Positions 6,048 to 12,980 of a stretch of DNA of 14,117 nucleotides are shown in pieces (position 1 is the first letter of the stretch; every line of letters starts with the position of its first letter). The notes beneath the pieces are model-generated. The model searched no databases. It had not been told where the DNA came from and worked only from the letters and a program-made list of their open reading frames with translations. This stretch comes from Actinomycetales bacterium (GTDB lineage: Bacteria > Actinomycetota > Actinomycetes > Mycobacteriales > Mycobacteriaceae), in the NCBI GenBank assembly GCA_012838715.1, contig DUOR01000410.1, forward strand, positions 1-14,117. Reading direction: 5' to 3'. The position numbers were made by a program, and so were the translations under genes.

Positions 6048-7106
6048 ATGATCGAGCAGCCCAGCCGGCGCACCGCCGCCGTCGTCGTCACCCATAACCG
6101 CCTTCGCGAGTTGTCCGGTTCCCTGGAGGTGGTGGCCGGGCAGTCGCACCCGCCGTCCTGGCTGATCGTGGTGGACAACGGGGACGACCACCGGGTGAAG
6201 GCGCTGGTCGAGTCGGTCGCCGCCAATGCGGGCGTGGAGCCGGTGTACATCGGCTCGAAGACGAATCTGGGTGGCGCGGGCGGTTTCGCCCTGGGCATGC
6301 TGCATGCGCTGACCCTGGGCGCGGACTGGATCTGGTGCGCCGACGACGATGGCCGCCCCGAGGACGATCGGGTCCTCGCCCAGCTGCACGATTGCGCGCA
6401 CCGCCACAACCTCGCGGCGGTCTCCCCCGTCGTGTGCGACATCGCCGACCCGGATCGCCTCGCCTTCCCGCTGCGCCGCGGCGTGGTGTGGCGGCGCCTC
6501 CGGTCGGAGTTGCTTGCCGACGGCTCCGATCCAAATCTCCCGGTCGTCGAGGACGATGAGGGGCGCCGCTGGTACACGAACTTCGCGGTCCAGGAGGCGG
6601 CGACGGGCATGGCCCTGCCGGAGGATCTGGAGACGGTCGACCGGGAGCATGATCTGCTGCCGGGCATCGCCAGCCTGTTCAACGGCGCCCTGTTCTCGGC
6701 GAAGGCGCTGGAGCGTCTGGGCGTCCCGGATTACCGGCTGTTCATCCGCGGCGACGAGGTGGAGTTCCACCGCCGCCTCGCCCGGTCGGGGCTGCCCTTC
6801 GGCACCTGTCTGACCACCGCGTACCTGCACCCGTCGGGGACGGAGGAGTTCCAGCCGATCCTCGGTGGCCGCATGCACACCCAGTACCCGGCGGACGAGT
6901 TCAAGCGCTACTTCACCTATCGCAACCGCGGGTACCTGATGAGCCAGCCGGGCATGCGGAAGCTGCTGCCCCAGGAGTACGCGCGTTTCGCGTGGTTCTT
7001 CCTGGTGCAGCGCCGCGACATCCCGGGGTTCGTGCGCTGGTGGGCGCTGCACCGCCGCGGCCGCAACGAGAACTTCGAGCGCTACGTCCCGCGCGACGGG
7101 AAGTAG
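6048..7106 (+). CDS. glfT1: Galactofuranosyltransferase GlfT1
   Basis: The 352-residue product is a GT-A fold family-2 glycosyltransferase. The nucleotide-binding strand is TAAVVVTHNRLREL (9-22), and KTNLGGAGGFALGM (71-84) is the motif shared by the galactofuranosyltransferases. The metal- and UDP-binding DDD is at 99-101 in CADDDGRP. A likely catalytic-base region is RGDEVEF at 234-240, and YLHPSG (259-264) carries the C-terminal His. In the family GlfT1 adds the first two galactofuranose residues from UDP-galactofuranose to the decaprenyl-diphosphoryl GlcNAc-rhamnose linker, at the cytoplasmic membrane face. The same-strand neighbour wzt and the convergent glfT2 support this call. ATG 6048 is preferred over GTG 6030 because the bases between them look like a -10 box. 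The assignment as GlfT1, as opposed to another rhamnosyl- or galactosyltransferase, is by motif and context. Confidence 0.87.
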   Translation: MIEQPSRRTAAVVVTHNRLRELSGSLEVVAGQSHPPSWLIVVDNGDDHRVKALVESVAANAGVEPVYIGSKTNLGGAGGFALGMLHALTLGADWIWCADDDGRPEDDRVLAQLHDCAHRHNLAAVSPVVCDIADPDRLAFPLRRGVVWRRLRSELLADGSDPNLPVVEDDEGRRWYTNFAVQEAATGMALPEDLETVDREHDLLPGIASLFNGALFSAKALERLGVPDYRLFIRGDEVEFHRRLARSGLPFGTCLTTAYLHPSGTEEFQPILGGRMHTQYPADEFKRYFTYRNRGYLMSQPGMRKLLPQEYARFAWFFLVQRRDIPGFVRWWALHRRGRNENFERYVPRDGK

Positions 7107-7122
7107 CGGCCGGTCCCGCTAC
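7103..7122. repeat. Inverted repeat spanning the glfT1 and glfT2 stop codons
   Basis: GTAGCGG (7103-7109) and CCGCTAC (7116-7122) form a perfect 7-bp stem around a six-base loop. Each arm contains the stop codon of one of the two convergent genes. There is no T tract, so it could be a weak bidirectional terminator or only a consequence of both genes ending in TAG near GC-rich codons. Confidence 0.4.
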
Positions 7123-8978
7123 GCCTCGAAGTGGCGGGACCAGGCCTCCGGCGAGGTCAGCCGCGGCACCGCGGCGCGCCAGGAGTCGCGCACGGAGTCC
7201 CATTCGGAGCCGAGGCGGCGCATGAGGCCGATCAGTTCGTCGCGGAGCTTCAGTTCGCGGTCGCGGTCGCGGACCAGGCGGCGCACGCCGGACTGCGAGG
7301 CGTCGGTGACCCACGCTTCGTCGAAGGTGGAGATGTGCCACCAGAAGGCGTCCTCGAAGGCGATGGCCGCGGGGCCGGGCCGCTTCCTGCCCATCTGGGT
7401 GTAGGCGACGCGCTTGGCCATGGTGCGGTCCTCGGAGGCGACCTCGCGCGTCGGCGGGCGCACCGGTTCGAGCCCGGCGGGCAGGTCCGACATCGGGCGG
7501 AGCTTGGTCTCCGGGTATTCGGCGCGGCCGGCGGAGATGCGGGCGAAGTCGCCCTGCGACGCCTCGTCCAGCACGGACGGTCCGCGGAGCATGTCCCTGA
7601 CGGCCTCCATCTGGGTCCAGGCCAGGCCGTAGCGCATGGACACGATGTTGCTCATGATGCGCCGGGTGACGGTGCCGACCATGTCCTTCGACGTCACCGG
7701 GCCGTGCATCGCCGCCGCGACGAGGCCGTTGCGCAGGCCGAAGTACTGGGCGGCGTTCTCCACGTCCTTCCAGTAGAAGTCGGCGTGCCACACGGCCGCG
7801 CCCGGCACGGTGTCGGTGGGGTAGCCGGCCTTGGCGGCGCGGAAGCCGAAGTCGATGTCGTCGTACTGGAAGAACAGCGGCAGCGCGAGGCCGATGTCCT
7901 CCACCACCTGCGAGGGCACCAGGCAGGTCCACCAGGCGTTGTACTCCACGCCGAGGCGCCGCAGCTGGTGCTTTTTCCGCACGTCGACGTCGGCGTGCGA
8001 GTACAGGGGGTCGTTCTCCAGCACCGTCAGCGACTTCCAGTCGTACGTTTCGCCGGTGCGGAACAGGTGCGTCGGGTTGTACAGGAAGAGCATCTGCGCG
8101 CCGAGCAGCATGGGCTTCGCGGCGCAGCAGGCCAGCGCGGACAGGCGCAGCGTGGTTTCGGGCTCGGGCCGGATGTCGTCGTCGGTCAGCAGGATCTGGC
8201 AGTCGCCGGCCGCCGCCGCGTCGCGCATGCCGCGCGAGAAGCCGCCCGCGCCGCCCAGGTTGGGTTGCTTGACGACGCTGAGGCGCTCGCCCAGCACGTC
8301 CTTCGCCCGCTGGAAGTCGGCGTGATCCTCGGGATGGCGGTCGCCCTGGTCCACGACCCGGACGGTGCGCACCCGCTCGAGGGCGGCGGGGTCGTCGGCA
8401 AGCGTGGCCACGGTGTTCGCGCAGTCGACGGGGCGGTTGTAGGTGCAGATGACGATGTCCGTCGGCAGATCCCGCCGCACCTCGTCGGCGGCGACGGTGT
8501 AGCGCAGGTCCGTCAGCGTGCCGCCGTCGGCGCCGGCGTCGACCCGGACGTGGATGGCGCCGCCGTCGGCGAAGCGGTCCAGCGGCACCGTCAGCTCGAT
8601 GTCCCCGTCGAAGCCCGCGCCGGAGTGGCGGTGCGAGGACTCGAGGCGCAGGTGGCCGCCGATGTCCTCGGTGTAGGCCCGGACCCGCAGGTCACCCTGG
8701 ACGCGGCCGCGGATGGCCACCTCCGGGACGGTCGTCCAGCGCTGCCACTGCGACGCGCGGAAACGGCCGAAGTAGGTGTCGGTGGCCACGGCCGCACCGG
8801 CGTCCAGCTCCAGCGACGTGCGCCGCGCACGGACCCCCGTGCCGCCGTCCGGGCCGGTGGCCCGGAAGTACAGCTCCGGATCAATCCAGTCCGCGGGCGG
8901 CGCGAACAGCACTCGCTGCACGGTCACCGGCGCGGCCGGGGCGGAGGTGGGCTCGGAGTTCACGTCTGGGGTACTCAC
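7119..8978 (-). CDS. glfT2: Galactofuranosyltransferase GlfT2 (galactan polymerase)
   Basis: The 619-residue product matches GlfT2, the bifunctional enzyme that extends galactan with alternating beta-(1,5) and beta-(1,6) galactofuranose. An N-terminal beta-sandwich covers about 18-165 and includes YFGRFRASQWQRWT (69-82), known from GlfT2. The GT-A domain begins at TDIVICTYNRP (173-183), with QPNLGGAGGFSRGM at 238-251. Metal-binding DDD is at 266-268, the acceptor-site Trp pair at 349-350, the catalytic Asp pair at 373-374 (QYDDID) and the metal-binding His398 in VWHADFYWKD. These correspond to D256-D258, W347/W348, D371/D372 and H396 in M. tuberculosis GlfT2 as I recall them. The C-terminal helical domain is present in full. 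The start is a GTG without a ribosome-binding site but with TACCCT seven bases upstream. In M. tuberculosis glfT2 (Rv3808c) is away from glfT1; here the two are tail to tail. Confidence 0.96.
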   Translation of the reverse strand: MSTPDVNSEPTSAPAAPVTVQRVLFAPPADWIDPELYFRATGPDGGTGVRARRTSLELDAGAAVATDTYFGRFRASQWQRWTTVPEVAIRGRVQGDLRVRAYTEDIGGHLRLESSHRHSGAGFDGDIELTVPLDRFADGGAIHVRVDAGADGGTLTDLRYTVAADEVRRDLPTDIVICTYNRPVDCANTVATLADDPAALERVRTVRVVDQGDRHPEDHADFQRAKDVLGERLSVVKQPNLGGAGGFSRGMRDAAAAGDCQILLTDDDIRPEPETTLRLSALACCAAKPMLLGAQMLFLYNPTHLFRTGETYDWKSLTVLENDPLYSHADVDVRKKHQLRRLGVEYNAWWTCLVPSQVVEDIGLALPLFFQYDDIDFGFRAAKAGYPTDTVPGAAVWHADFYWKDVENAAQYFGLRNGLVAAAMHGPVTSKDMVGTVTRRIMSNIVSMRYGLAWTQMEAVRDMLRGPSVLDEASQGDFARISAGRAEYPETKLRPMSDLPAGLEPVRPPTREVASEDRTMAKRVAYTQMGRKRPGPAAIAFEDAFWWHISTFDEAWVTDASQSGVRRLVRDRDRELKLRDELIGLMRRLGSEWDSVRDSWRAAVPRLTSPEAWSRHFEA

Positions 8979-8985
8979 GGCCCCC

Positions 8986-8991
8986 AGGGTA
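8986..8991 (-). promoter_or_regulatory. Candidate -10 box for a leaderless glfT2 mRNA
   Basis: On the - strand TACCCT ends seven bases before the GTG at 8978. The 48-base gap to gtrA holds no ribosome-binding site at the usual position. glfT2 may thus have its own promoter even though gtrA lies upstream in the same direction. Confidence 0.55.
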
Positions 8992-9026
8992 GCCCGCCCC
9001 GCCCCGTCCGCCCGGCGAACGCGGCC

Positions 9027-9536
9027 CTAGCGGACGCGGAAGATCACGGTGCGCTGGACGATGAAGTTGACCACCGTCGCCACGCCCTGCGCCACCACGA
9101 ACGCCACCGTGTCGCTCGGGCCGCGGCCCCAGCCCCACTGATCGACGAGGAGGAAGGGCGCCGCCCAGAAGATGAGGTTCTGCACGGCGAACGTCGTCAG
9201 GTACAGCACCGCGACCGCGGCGACCCGCTTGCCCGACGCCTCCGCCTTGAACGTCCAGCGGCGGTTGATCATGTAGGCGGTGATGGTGCCCAGCACCCAG
9301 GCCACGGCCTTCGACAGCGTGCGGTCCACGCCCAGGCCCCAGTTCAGGATGATGAGCGTGCCGAAGTCCACGACCGCCGCGATGACGCCCGAGATGACGA
9401 AACGCACGAGCTGCACGACCAGACCGTGGTCGTCGCGGGGCTTGTCCGCCAACGGCGCCGTCGCCGACTTCTCGGCGTGGATCCCCGTTTCGGGATCACG
9501 GGCGGGGCGGGGATTGTCGTTGCTGGCCTGCTGCAC
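9027..9536 (-). CDS. GtrA-family membrane protein (Rv3789-like)
   Basis: The 169-residue product is a small GtrA-type protein with four hydrophobic segments at about 41-65, 76-93, 104-128 and 140-162. RFVISGVIAAVVDFGTL (45-61) is the family's first-helix motif, and AYMINRRWTFK (87-97) is the conserved loop after the second helix. The first 35 or so residues are hydrophilic and probably cytoplasmic. GtrA proteins are linked to flipping of polyprenyl-phosphate sugars. The mycobacterial homologue Rv3789, next to dprE1, has been proposed either to reorient decaprenyl-phosphoryl arabinose or to act as an anchor that recruits AftA. The company of glfT2, dprE1/dprE2 and aftA supports the same setting here. 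The GTG start has TAGGCT eight bases upstream and no ribosome-binding site. The exact role in this organism is inferred. Confidence 0.9.
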   Translation of the reverse strand: MQQASNDNPRPARDPETGIHAEKSATAPLADKPRDDHGLVVQLVRFVISGVIAAVVDFGTLIILNWGLGVDRTLSKAVAWVLGTITAYMINRRWTFKAEASGKRVAAVAVLYLTTFAVQNLIFWAAPFLLVDQWGWGRGPSDTVAFVVAQGVATVVNFIVQRTVIFRVR

Positions 9537-9544
9537 GGACAGGA

Positions 9545-9550
9545 AGCCTA
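9545..9550 (-). promoter_or_regulatory. Candidate -10 box for a leaderless gtrA-like mRNA
   Basis: TAGGCT on the - strand ends eight bases before the GTG at 9536. It lies in the 24-base gap after the stop of the preceding gene, so this gene may be transcribed separately from its upstream neighbour. Confidence 0.5.
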
Positions 9551-9560
9551 CGCCACCGGC

Positions 9561-10496
9561 TCAGCGGCGCAGGGCCTCGCGCAGCAGGTCGAGGCGCTCG
9601 ATCGGGGGTACCGCGTCGTCGCCGACGATGCCCGCGGCCGACAGCACCACCATCGTCCCGGCGCACAGGGCCTCCACGTCCTCCCCGGTCAGCGGCAGCC
9701 CCTCGTCGGACCGCCAGCCCAGGGAATCCATGACGTGCGTGGTCACGTCGTGCCGGATGTCGTCGTCGGTCAGCGCCGCCAGGCACAGCAGGGTGGCCAG
9801 TGCGGCGTCGTTGCCGGCGGCGTCCTCGACCGGGTCCTCCACCGGCAGGGCCCGCATCCGCGCGGCGTCGGCGGCGGTGATGCCGCAGCCGGTCTCGCGG
9901 CGCAGGTCCAGCGCCTGCAGCAGGGGCACGAACTCGAAGACGCCGGAACGCTCTATGAGATCGACGACGTCCTCCCGGGCCGACGCCAGGGTCCGCTGAA
10001 TCGACTGCTCGCCCGTCAATTCCTCGTTGATGGCGGCGATGTCGGGGCCGTCGGTGCGCGGCGGCCCGGGCGGCTCACCCGGGCGGGCGCGCCACAGGCC
10101 GTCGATGGTGCCGGAACCGCCGATGCACAGGGCGTCCGGCGTCGCCTCGTCGCGGGCGAACGCCTCCCGCACGTCGAGGCGGTGGTCCCACAGCCCCCAG
10201 TGCCAGGTCAGCGTGTCGCCGGGGTCCTGCAGGACGTCGCCGATCATCGTGTCCGTGGGCACCGTGCCGCCGTCGCGGAGCGTGAAGCGCACCGGCGCGG
10301 ATTCGCCGGGCCACCCGAACATGATGCGCAGCGCGTCCGACAGCTGCGCCAGGCTCAATTGATCGTTGATGCCGAATTGCCGGTGCACGACCTGCGGTTC
10401 CTCCGTCAGGACGGCCCCTATCACCAGCGTCGCGGGTTCTGCTGCGGCCACGCGGACGCCGGGAAAGGCGATGACGTTGTCCGGCTCGGGCGACAT
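9561..10496 (-). CDS. Uncharacterised protein with a pRiA4b ORF-3-like N-terminal domain
   Basis: The 311-residue product is mostly unrecognised. Residues about 22-110 resemble the plasmid pRiA4b ORF-3-like fold (Pfam IS1096_3 type). The pattern is a strand TLVIGAVL, then a region in the place of the PPVWRR motif (PQVVHRQFGI, 34-43), a helix ending IMFGWPGESAPVRFTL (58-73), and GDVLQDPGDTLTWHWGLWDHRLDV (86-109), which parallels the GDVL-x-x-x-G-D...YDFGD motif. Key family residues are degenerate, for instance DFGD reads GLWD. Residues 150-311 look acidic and helical and are unassigned. It starts at ATG 10496 with TACGCT seven bases upstream and no ribosome-binding site. The family occurs on plasmids and chromosomes with no settled function. 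Nothing else nearby points to a plasmid or transposon, so this appears to be a resident chromosomal gene. Confidence 0.75.
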   Translation of the reverse strand: MSPEPDNVIAFPGVRVAAAEPATLVIGAVLTEEPQVVHRQFGINDQLSLAQLSDALRIMFGWPGESAPVRFTLRDGGTVPTDTMIGDVLQDPGDTLTWHWGLWDHRLDVREAFARDEATPDALCIGGSGTIDGLWRARPGEPPGPPRTDGPDIAAINEELTGEQSIQRTLASAREDVVDLIERSGVFEFVPLLQALDLRRETGCGITAADAARMRALPVEDPVEDAAGNDAALATLLCLAALTDDDIRHDVTTHVMDSLGWRSDEGLPLTGEDVEALCAGTMVVLSAAGIVGDDAVPPIERLDLLREALRR

Positions 10497-10503
10497 GGCC
10501 CCA

Positions 10504-10509
10504 AGCGTA
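10504..10509 (-). promoter_or_regulatory. Candidate -10 box for a leaderless mRNA of the pRiA4b ORF-3-like gene
   Basis: TACGCT on the - strand ends seven bases before the ATG at 10496. The 53-base gap to the upstream gene on the same strand has no purine-rich ribosome-binding site near the start. Confidence 0.55.
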
Positions 10510-10549
10510 CCGACGCATCGCCGACGGGGTCGGCGGCCGAATCCCCGGT

Positions 10550-11128
10550 TCAGTCCCCCAGGTACGCCAGCGGCAGCGGCCTGGCGGCGGCGCCCCACGG
10601 GTCCTGGAGGTAGTCGCGGCGGCGCCGCTGCGACTCGATCTCCGCCCAGGTCGCGGTCAGTTCCTCAAGGCCCCGGGCCCACGCCAGCGGCGGCCCCGCC
10701 GCCTCCTCGCCGACGTGCGGGAAGTCGATGGCCTCGATGTCGTCGACCGCCGGGAACCGCGGGTTCGTCAGCTTCTCCCGCCCCGGCTTGGCCTTCTCCT
10801 CCTCGACGCGCGCCTTCAGCTCCGCCACGTGCGCCCGCAGCGCCTCCGTGGTCGCCGCCGGATCCATCCGCCGCGCCCCCACCGCTTCCCGCGCCTGCTT
10901 CACGACGTCCGGTTCGGCTCCCGCCCCGTCCCCGACCACCAGCACCGCCGTGCCGGTGAAGAGGTTGCGGAGCACCGAACCCGCATCCCCGGTCTCCACC
11001 AGCCAGGCCCCCGACAGGCGATCGCCGGTCAACTGGGGCGCCAGCTGGACGTGCCAGATGGCCAGGGGACCGTCGGAAAGCGCGGCGGAGACCACCGCAA
11101 TCGTCGAAGGCTCGGGGGTTTCGCTCAT
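10550..11128 (-). CDS. Hypothetical protein, 192 residues
   Basis: I do not recognise this protein. Residues 9-66 look like an alpha/beta domain (IAVVSAALSDGPLAIWHVQL, then TAVLVVGDGAG). A charged helix with coiled-coil character follows at about 92-117 (LRAHVAELKARVEEEKAK). The C-terminus is rich in Arg, Pro and aromatic residues (RRRRDYLQDPWG, then RPLPLAYLGD). No signal peptide or membrane segment is seen. It is accepted as real because codon use matches its neighbours, it fills the space tightly between two other genes, and TATCCT stands seven bases before its ATG. It is divergent from the 76-residue gene, with 46 bases between the start codons. A role in the cell-wall locus is possible from position only. 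Confidence 0.75.
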   Translation of the reverse strand: MSETPEPSTIAVVSAALSDGPLAIWHVQLAPQLTGDRLSGAWLVETGDAGSVLRNLFTGTAVLVVGDGAGAEPDVVKQAREAVGARRMDPAATTEALRAHVAELKARVEEEKAKPGREKLTNPRFPAVDDIEAIDFPHVGEEAAGPPLAWARGLEELTATWAEIESQRRRRDYLQDPWGAAARPLPLAYLGD

Positions 11129-11135
11129 GCCGCCG

Positions 11136-11141
11136 AGGATA
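11136..11141 (-). promoter_or_regulatory. Candidate -10 box for the 192-residue hypothetical gene
   Basis: TATCCT on the - strand ends seven bases before the ATG at 11128, within the wider AT-rich run TATATCCT. Its -35 region would overlap the -10 box of the divergent small gene. Confidence 0.6.
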
Positions 11142-11160
11142 TAGCCACCCGCCGACCCGG

Positions 11161-11166
11161 TAACGT
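11161..11166 (+). promoter_or_regulatory. Candidate -10 box for the 76-residue hypothetical gene
   Basis: TAACGT ends eight bases before the ATG at 11175, and there is no ribosome-binding site. It is nearly identical in sequence and spacing to the box in front of dprE1 (TAACCT). Confidence 0.55.
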
Positions 11167-11174
11167 GTGGCGGC

Positions 11175-11405
11175 ATGTTCGGATTCCTGAGGAAGAAGAA
11201 GGCCGAGCCCGAGACGTACATCGCGGCCGAGCGCACCAACACCCCGATGTCGCAGGAGATGACCCTGCTGATCGCCCAGGAGCTGCCCCTGGTCGACTCC
11301 GCCGGGCGCACGCGCATCTACAAGATCCTGGAGGAGTACGACGGCCCCACCATCACCTCCCAGGAGGAGCTGCCCCAGGAGATCCGGGACCTGCTCGACC
11401 TCTGA
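11175..11405 (+). CDS. Small hypothetical protein, 76 residues
   Basis: I do not recognise a family. The protein starts with a short hydrophobic and then basic stretch (MFGFLRKKKAEPE), continues through a central part that looks helical (MSQEMTLLIAQELPLVDSAGRTRIYKILEEY), and ends acidic (EELPQEIRDLLDL). It has no signal peptide or membrane helix; the N-terminal FGFLRKKK could allow weak membrane contact. Codon use matches neighbouring genes, and the -10-like TAACGT eight bases before the ATG supports it as a real, probably leaderless gene. dprE1 starts 79 bases downstream on the same strand. The order small gene, dprE1, dprE2, aftA suggests possible co-regulation with the arabinan precursor genes, but dprE1 appears to have its own promoter. 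Confidence 0.7.
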   Translation: MFGFLRKKKAEPETYIAAERTNTPMSQEMTLLIAQELPLVDSAGRTRIYKILEEYDGPTITSQEELPQEIRDLLDL

Positions 11406-11470
11406 CCCCCGGGGAGGGCCCGGGCGGCGCGGCCAGGGCGCGCCCCCCTGAATACCCCGCCGGGCGGGAG

Positions 11471-11476
11471 TAACCT
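11471..11476 (+). promoter_or_regulatory. Candidate -10 box for a leaderless dprE1 mRNA
   Basis: TAACCT ends eight bases before ATG 11485. An inverted repeat CCCGCC-G-GGCGGG (11456-11468) is two bases upstream. This would be the promoter of the dprE1-dprE2 operon. Confidence 0.6.
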
Positions 11477-11484
11477 GTCCGGTG

Positions 11485-12954
11485 ATGTCTTCCCACAACA
11501 ACGGCACGTCCAGCACCGGCGCTTCGAACGGTGCCCACGGAGCCTTCACCACAGAAGCCAGGACCCTCACCGGCTGGGGACGCACCGCCCCCTCGACCGC
11601 CGAGGTCCTCCACACCTCCGACGTGACCGAAATCGCCGCCGCGGTCCGGGCCGTCGCCGAGCAGAACGACGGCAAGCCCAACCACCTCAAGCGCGGCATC
11701 ATCGCCCGCGGCATGGGCCGCTCCTACGGCGACCCGGCGCAGAACGCCGGCGGCCTCGTCGTGGACATGCAGGCCCTCAAGCACATCCACTCCATCGACC
11801 CGGAGTCCGCCATCGTCGACGTCGACGGCGGCGTCACCCTCGACCAGCTGATGAAGGCCGCGCTGCCCTACGGCCTGTGGGTCCCCGTGCTGCCGGGCAC
11901 CCGCCAGGTCACCATCGGCGGCGCCATCGGCCCCGACATCCACGGCAAGAACCACCACTCCGCCGGCTCCTTCGGCGACCACGTGGTCTCCATGGAACTG
12001 CTCGTCGCCGACGGCCGCATCCTGCACCTCGAGCCGGAGGGCTCCGCCGACGACCCGTCGGGCGAACTGTTCTGGGCCACCGTCGGCGGCATGGGCCTGA
12101 CCGGCATCATCCTGCGGGCGAAGATCCGCATGACCAAGACGGAGACCGCGTACTTCATCGCCGACGGCGACCTGACGCAGACCCTCGACGAGACCGTGGA
12201 GTTCCACTCCGACGGCTCCGAGCACAACTACGAGTACTCCTCCGCCTGGTTCGACGCGATTTCGCCGGAGCCGAAGCTCGGCCGCGCCGCCATCTCCCGC
12301 GGCTCGCTGGCCACGCTGGCGCAGCTCGAGGAGCTGGCGCCGAAGCTGGCGAAGGACCCGCTGAAGTTCAACGCCCCGCAGCTGCTGACCGTGCCGGACA
12401 TCTTCCCGTCCTTCACCATGAACAAGCTGTCCATGGTCGCCATCGGCGAACTGTGGTGGCTGAAGTCCGGCACCTACAAGAACCAGGTCCAGAACCTGAC
12501 GCAGTTCTACCAGCCGCTGGATCTCATCGGCGAGTGGAACCGCGGCTACGGCAAGAAGGGCTTCCTGCAGTACCAGTTCGTCGTGCCCACCGACGCCGTC
12601 GAGCCGTTCAAGGACATCATCCGCGACATCCAGAAGTCGGGCCACTACTCCGCGCTGAACGTGTTCAAGCTGTTCGGCGAGGGCAACCGCGGCCACCTGT
12701 CGTACCCGATGCCCGGCTGGAACGTCTGCGTCGACTTCCCCATCAAGAAGGGCCTCGGCCCCTTCCTCGACGAGCTGGACAAGCGCGTCATGGAGTTCGG
12801 CGGCCGCCTGTACCTGGCCAAGGAGTCCCGCACCTCCGCGGAGAACTTCCACGCCATGTACCCGGAGATGGCGGAATGGCTGCGCATCCGCAACGACATC
12901 GACCCCACCGGCGTTTTCGAGTCCGACCTGAGCCGTCGCCTCGAGCTGCGCTAG
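11485..12954 (+). CDS. dprE1: Decaprenylphosphoryl-beta-D-ribose 2'-oxidase DprE1
   Basis: The 489-residue product is the FAD enzyme that oxidises decaprenylphosphoryl ribose to the 2'-keto intermediate, the first half of making the arabinose donor for arabinogalactan. The FAD-binding domain has [17 protein letters not shown] (74-90) and [10 protein letters not shown]...[14 protein letters not shown] (137-164). The benzothiazinone-target cysteine is Cys415 in [11 protein letters not shown], and the catalytic lysine is Lys446 in YLAKESR. The 31-residue spacing equals that of Cys387 and Lys418 in M. tuberculosis. The protein is about 28 residues longer than the 461-residue mycobacterial enzyme, chiefly by a Ser/Thr/Gly-rich N-terminus. 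ATG 11485 is preferred to GTG 11482, which lies only five bases after the -10-like TAACCT. dprE2 begins 26 bases downstream. Confidence 0.97.
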   Translation: MSSHNNGTSSTGASNGAHGAFTTEARTLTGWGRTAPSTAEVLHTSDVTEIAAAVRAVAEQNDGKPNHLKRGIIARGMGRSYGDPAQNAGGLVVDMQALKHIHSIDPESAIVDVDGGVTLDQLMKAALPYGLWVPVLPGTRQVTIGGAIGPDIHGKNHHSAGSFGDHVVSMELLVADGRILHLEPEGSADDPSGELFWATVGGMGLTGIILRAKIRMTKTETAYFIADGDLTQTLDETVEFHSDGSEHNYEYSSAWFDAISPEPKLGRAAISRGSLATLAQLEELAPKLAKDPLKFNAPQLLTVPDIFPSFTMNKLSMVAIGELWWLKSGTYKNQVQNLTQFYQPLDLIGEWNRGYGKKGFLQYQFVVPTDAVEPFKDIIRDIQKSGHYSALNVFKLFGEGNRGHLSYPMPGWNVCVDFPIKKGLGPFLDELDKRVMEFGGRLYLAKESRTSAENFHAMYPEMAEWLRIRNDIDPTGVFESDLSRRLELR

Positions 12955-12980
12955 ACCCCGACACATTTAGGAGCCATTCA

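Noticed and set aside
9561..10496. Plasmid or transposon remnant suggested by the pRiA4b ORF-3-like domain
   Set aside because: No transposase, terminal repeats, integrase or change in base composition is seen around it, and the family also occurs as ordinary chromosomal genes.
7131..10613. A 1160-codon open frame on the + strand opposite glfT2, the gtrA-like gene and the next gene
   Set aside because: It is exactly antisense to genes with clear family motifs, crosses three gene boundaries, and its translation is the low-complexity Arg/Gly/Ala/Val/His mix expected of shadow frames in GC-rich DNA.
11353..12966. A 537-codon open frame on the - strand opposite dprE1
   Set aside because: Antisense shadow of a certain gene; the translation is Val/Gly/Asp/Leu-rich without motifs.
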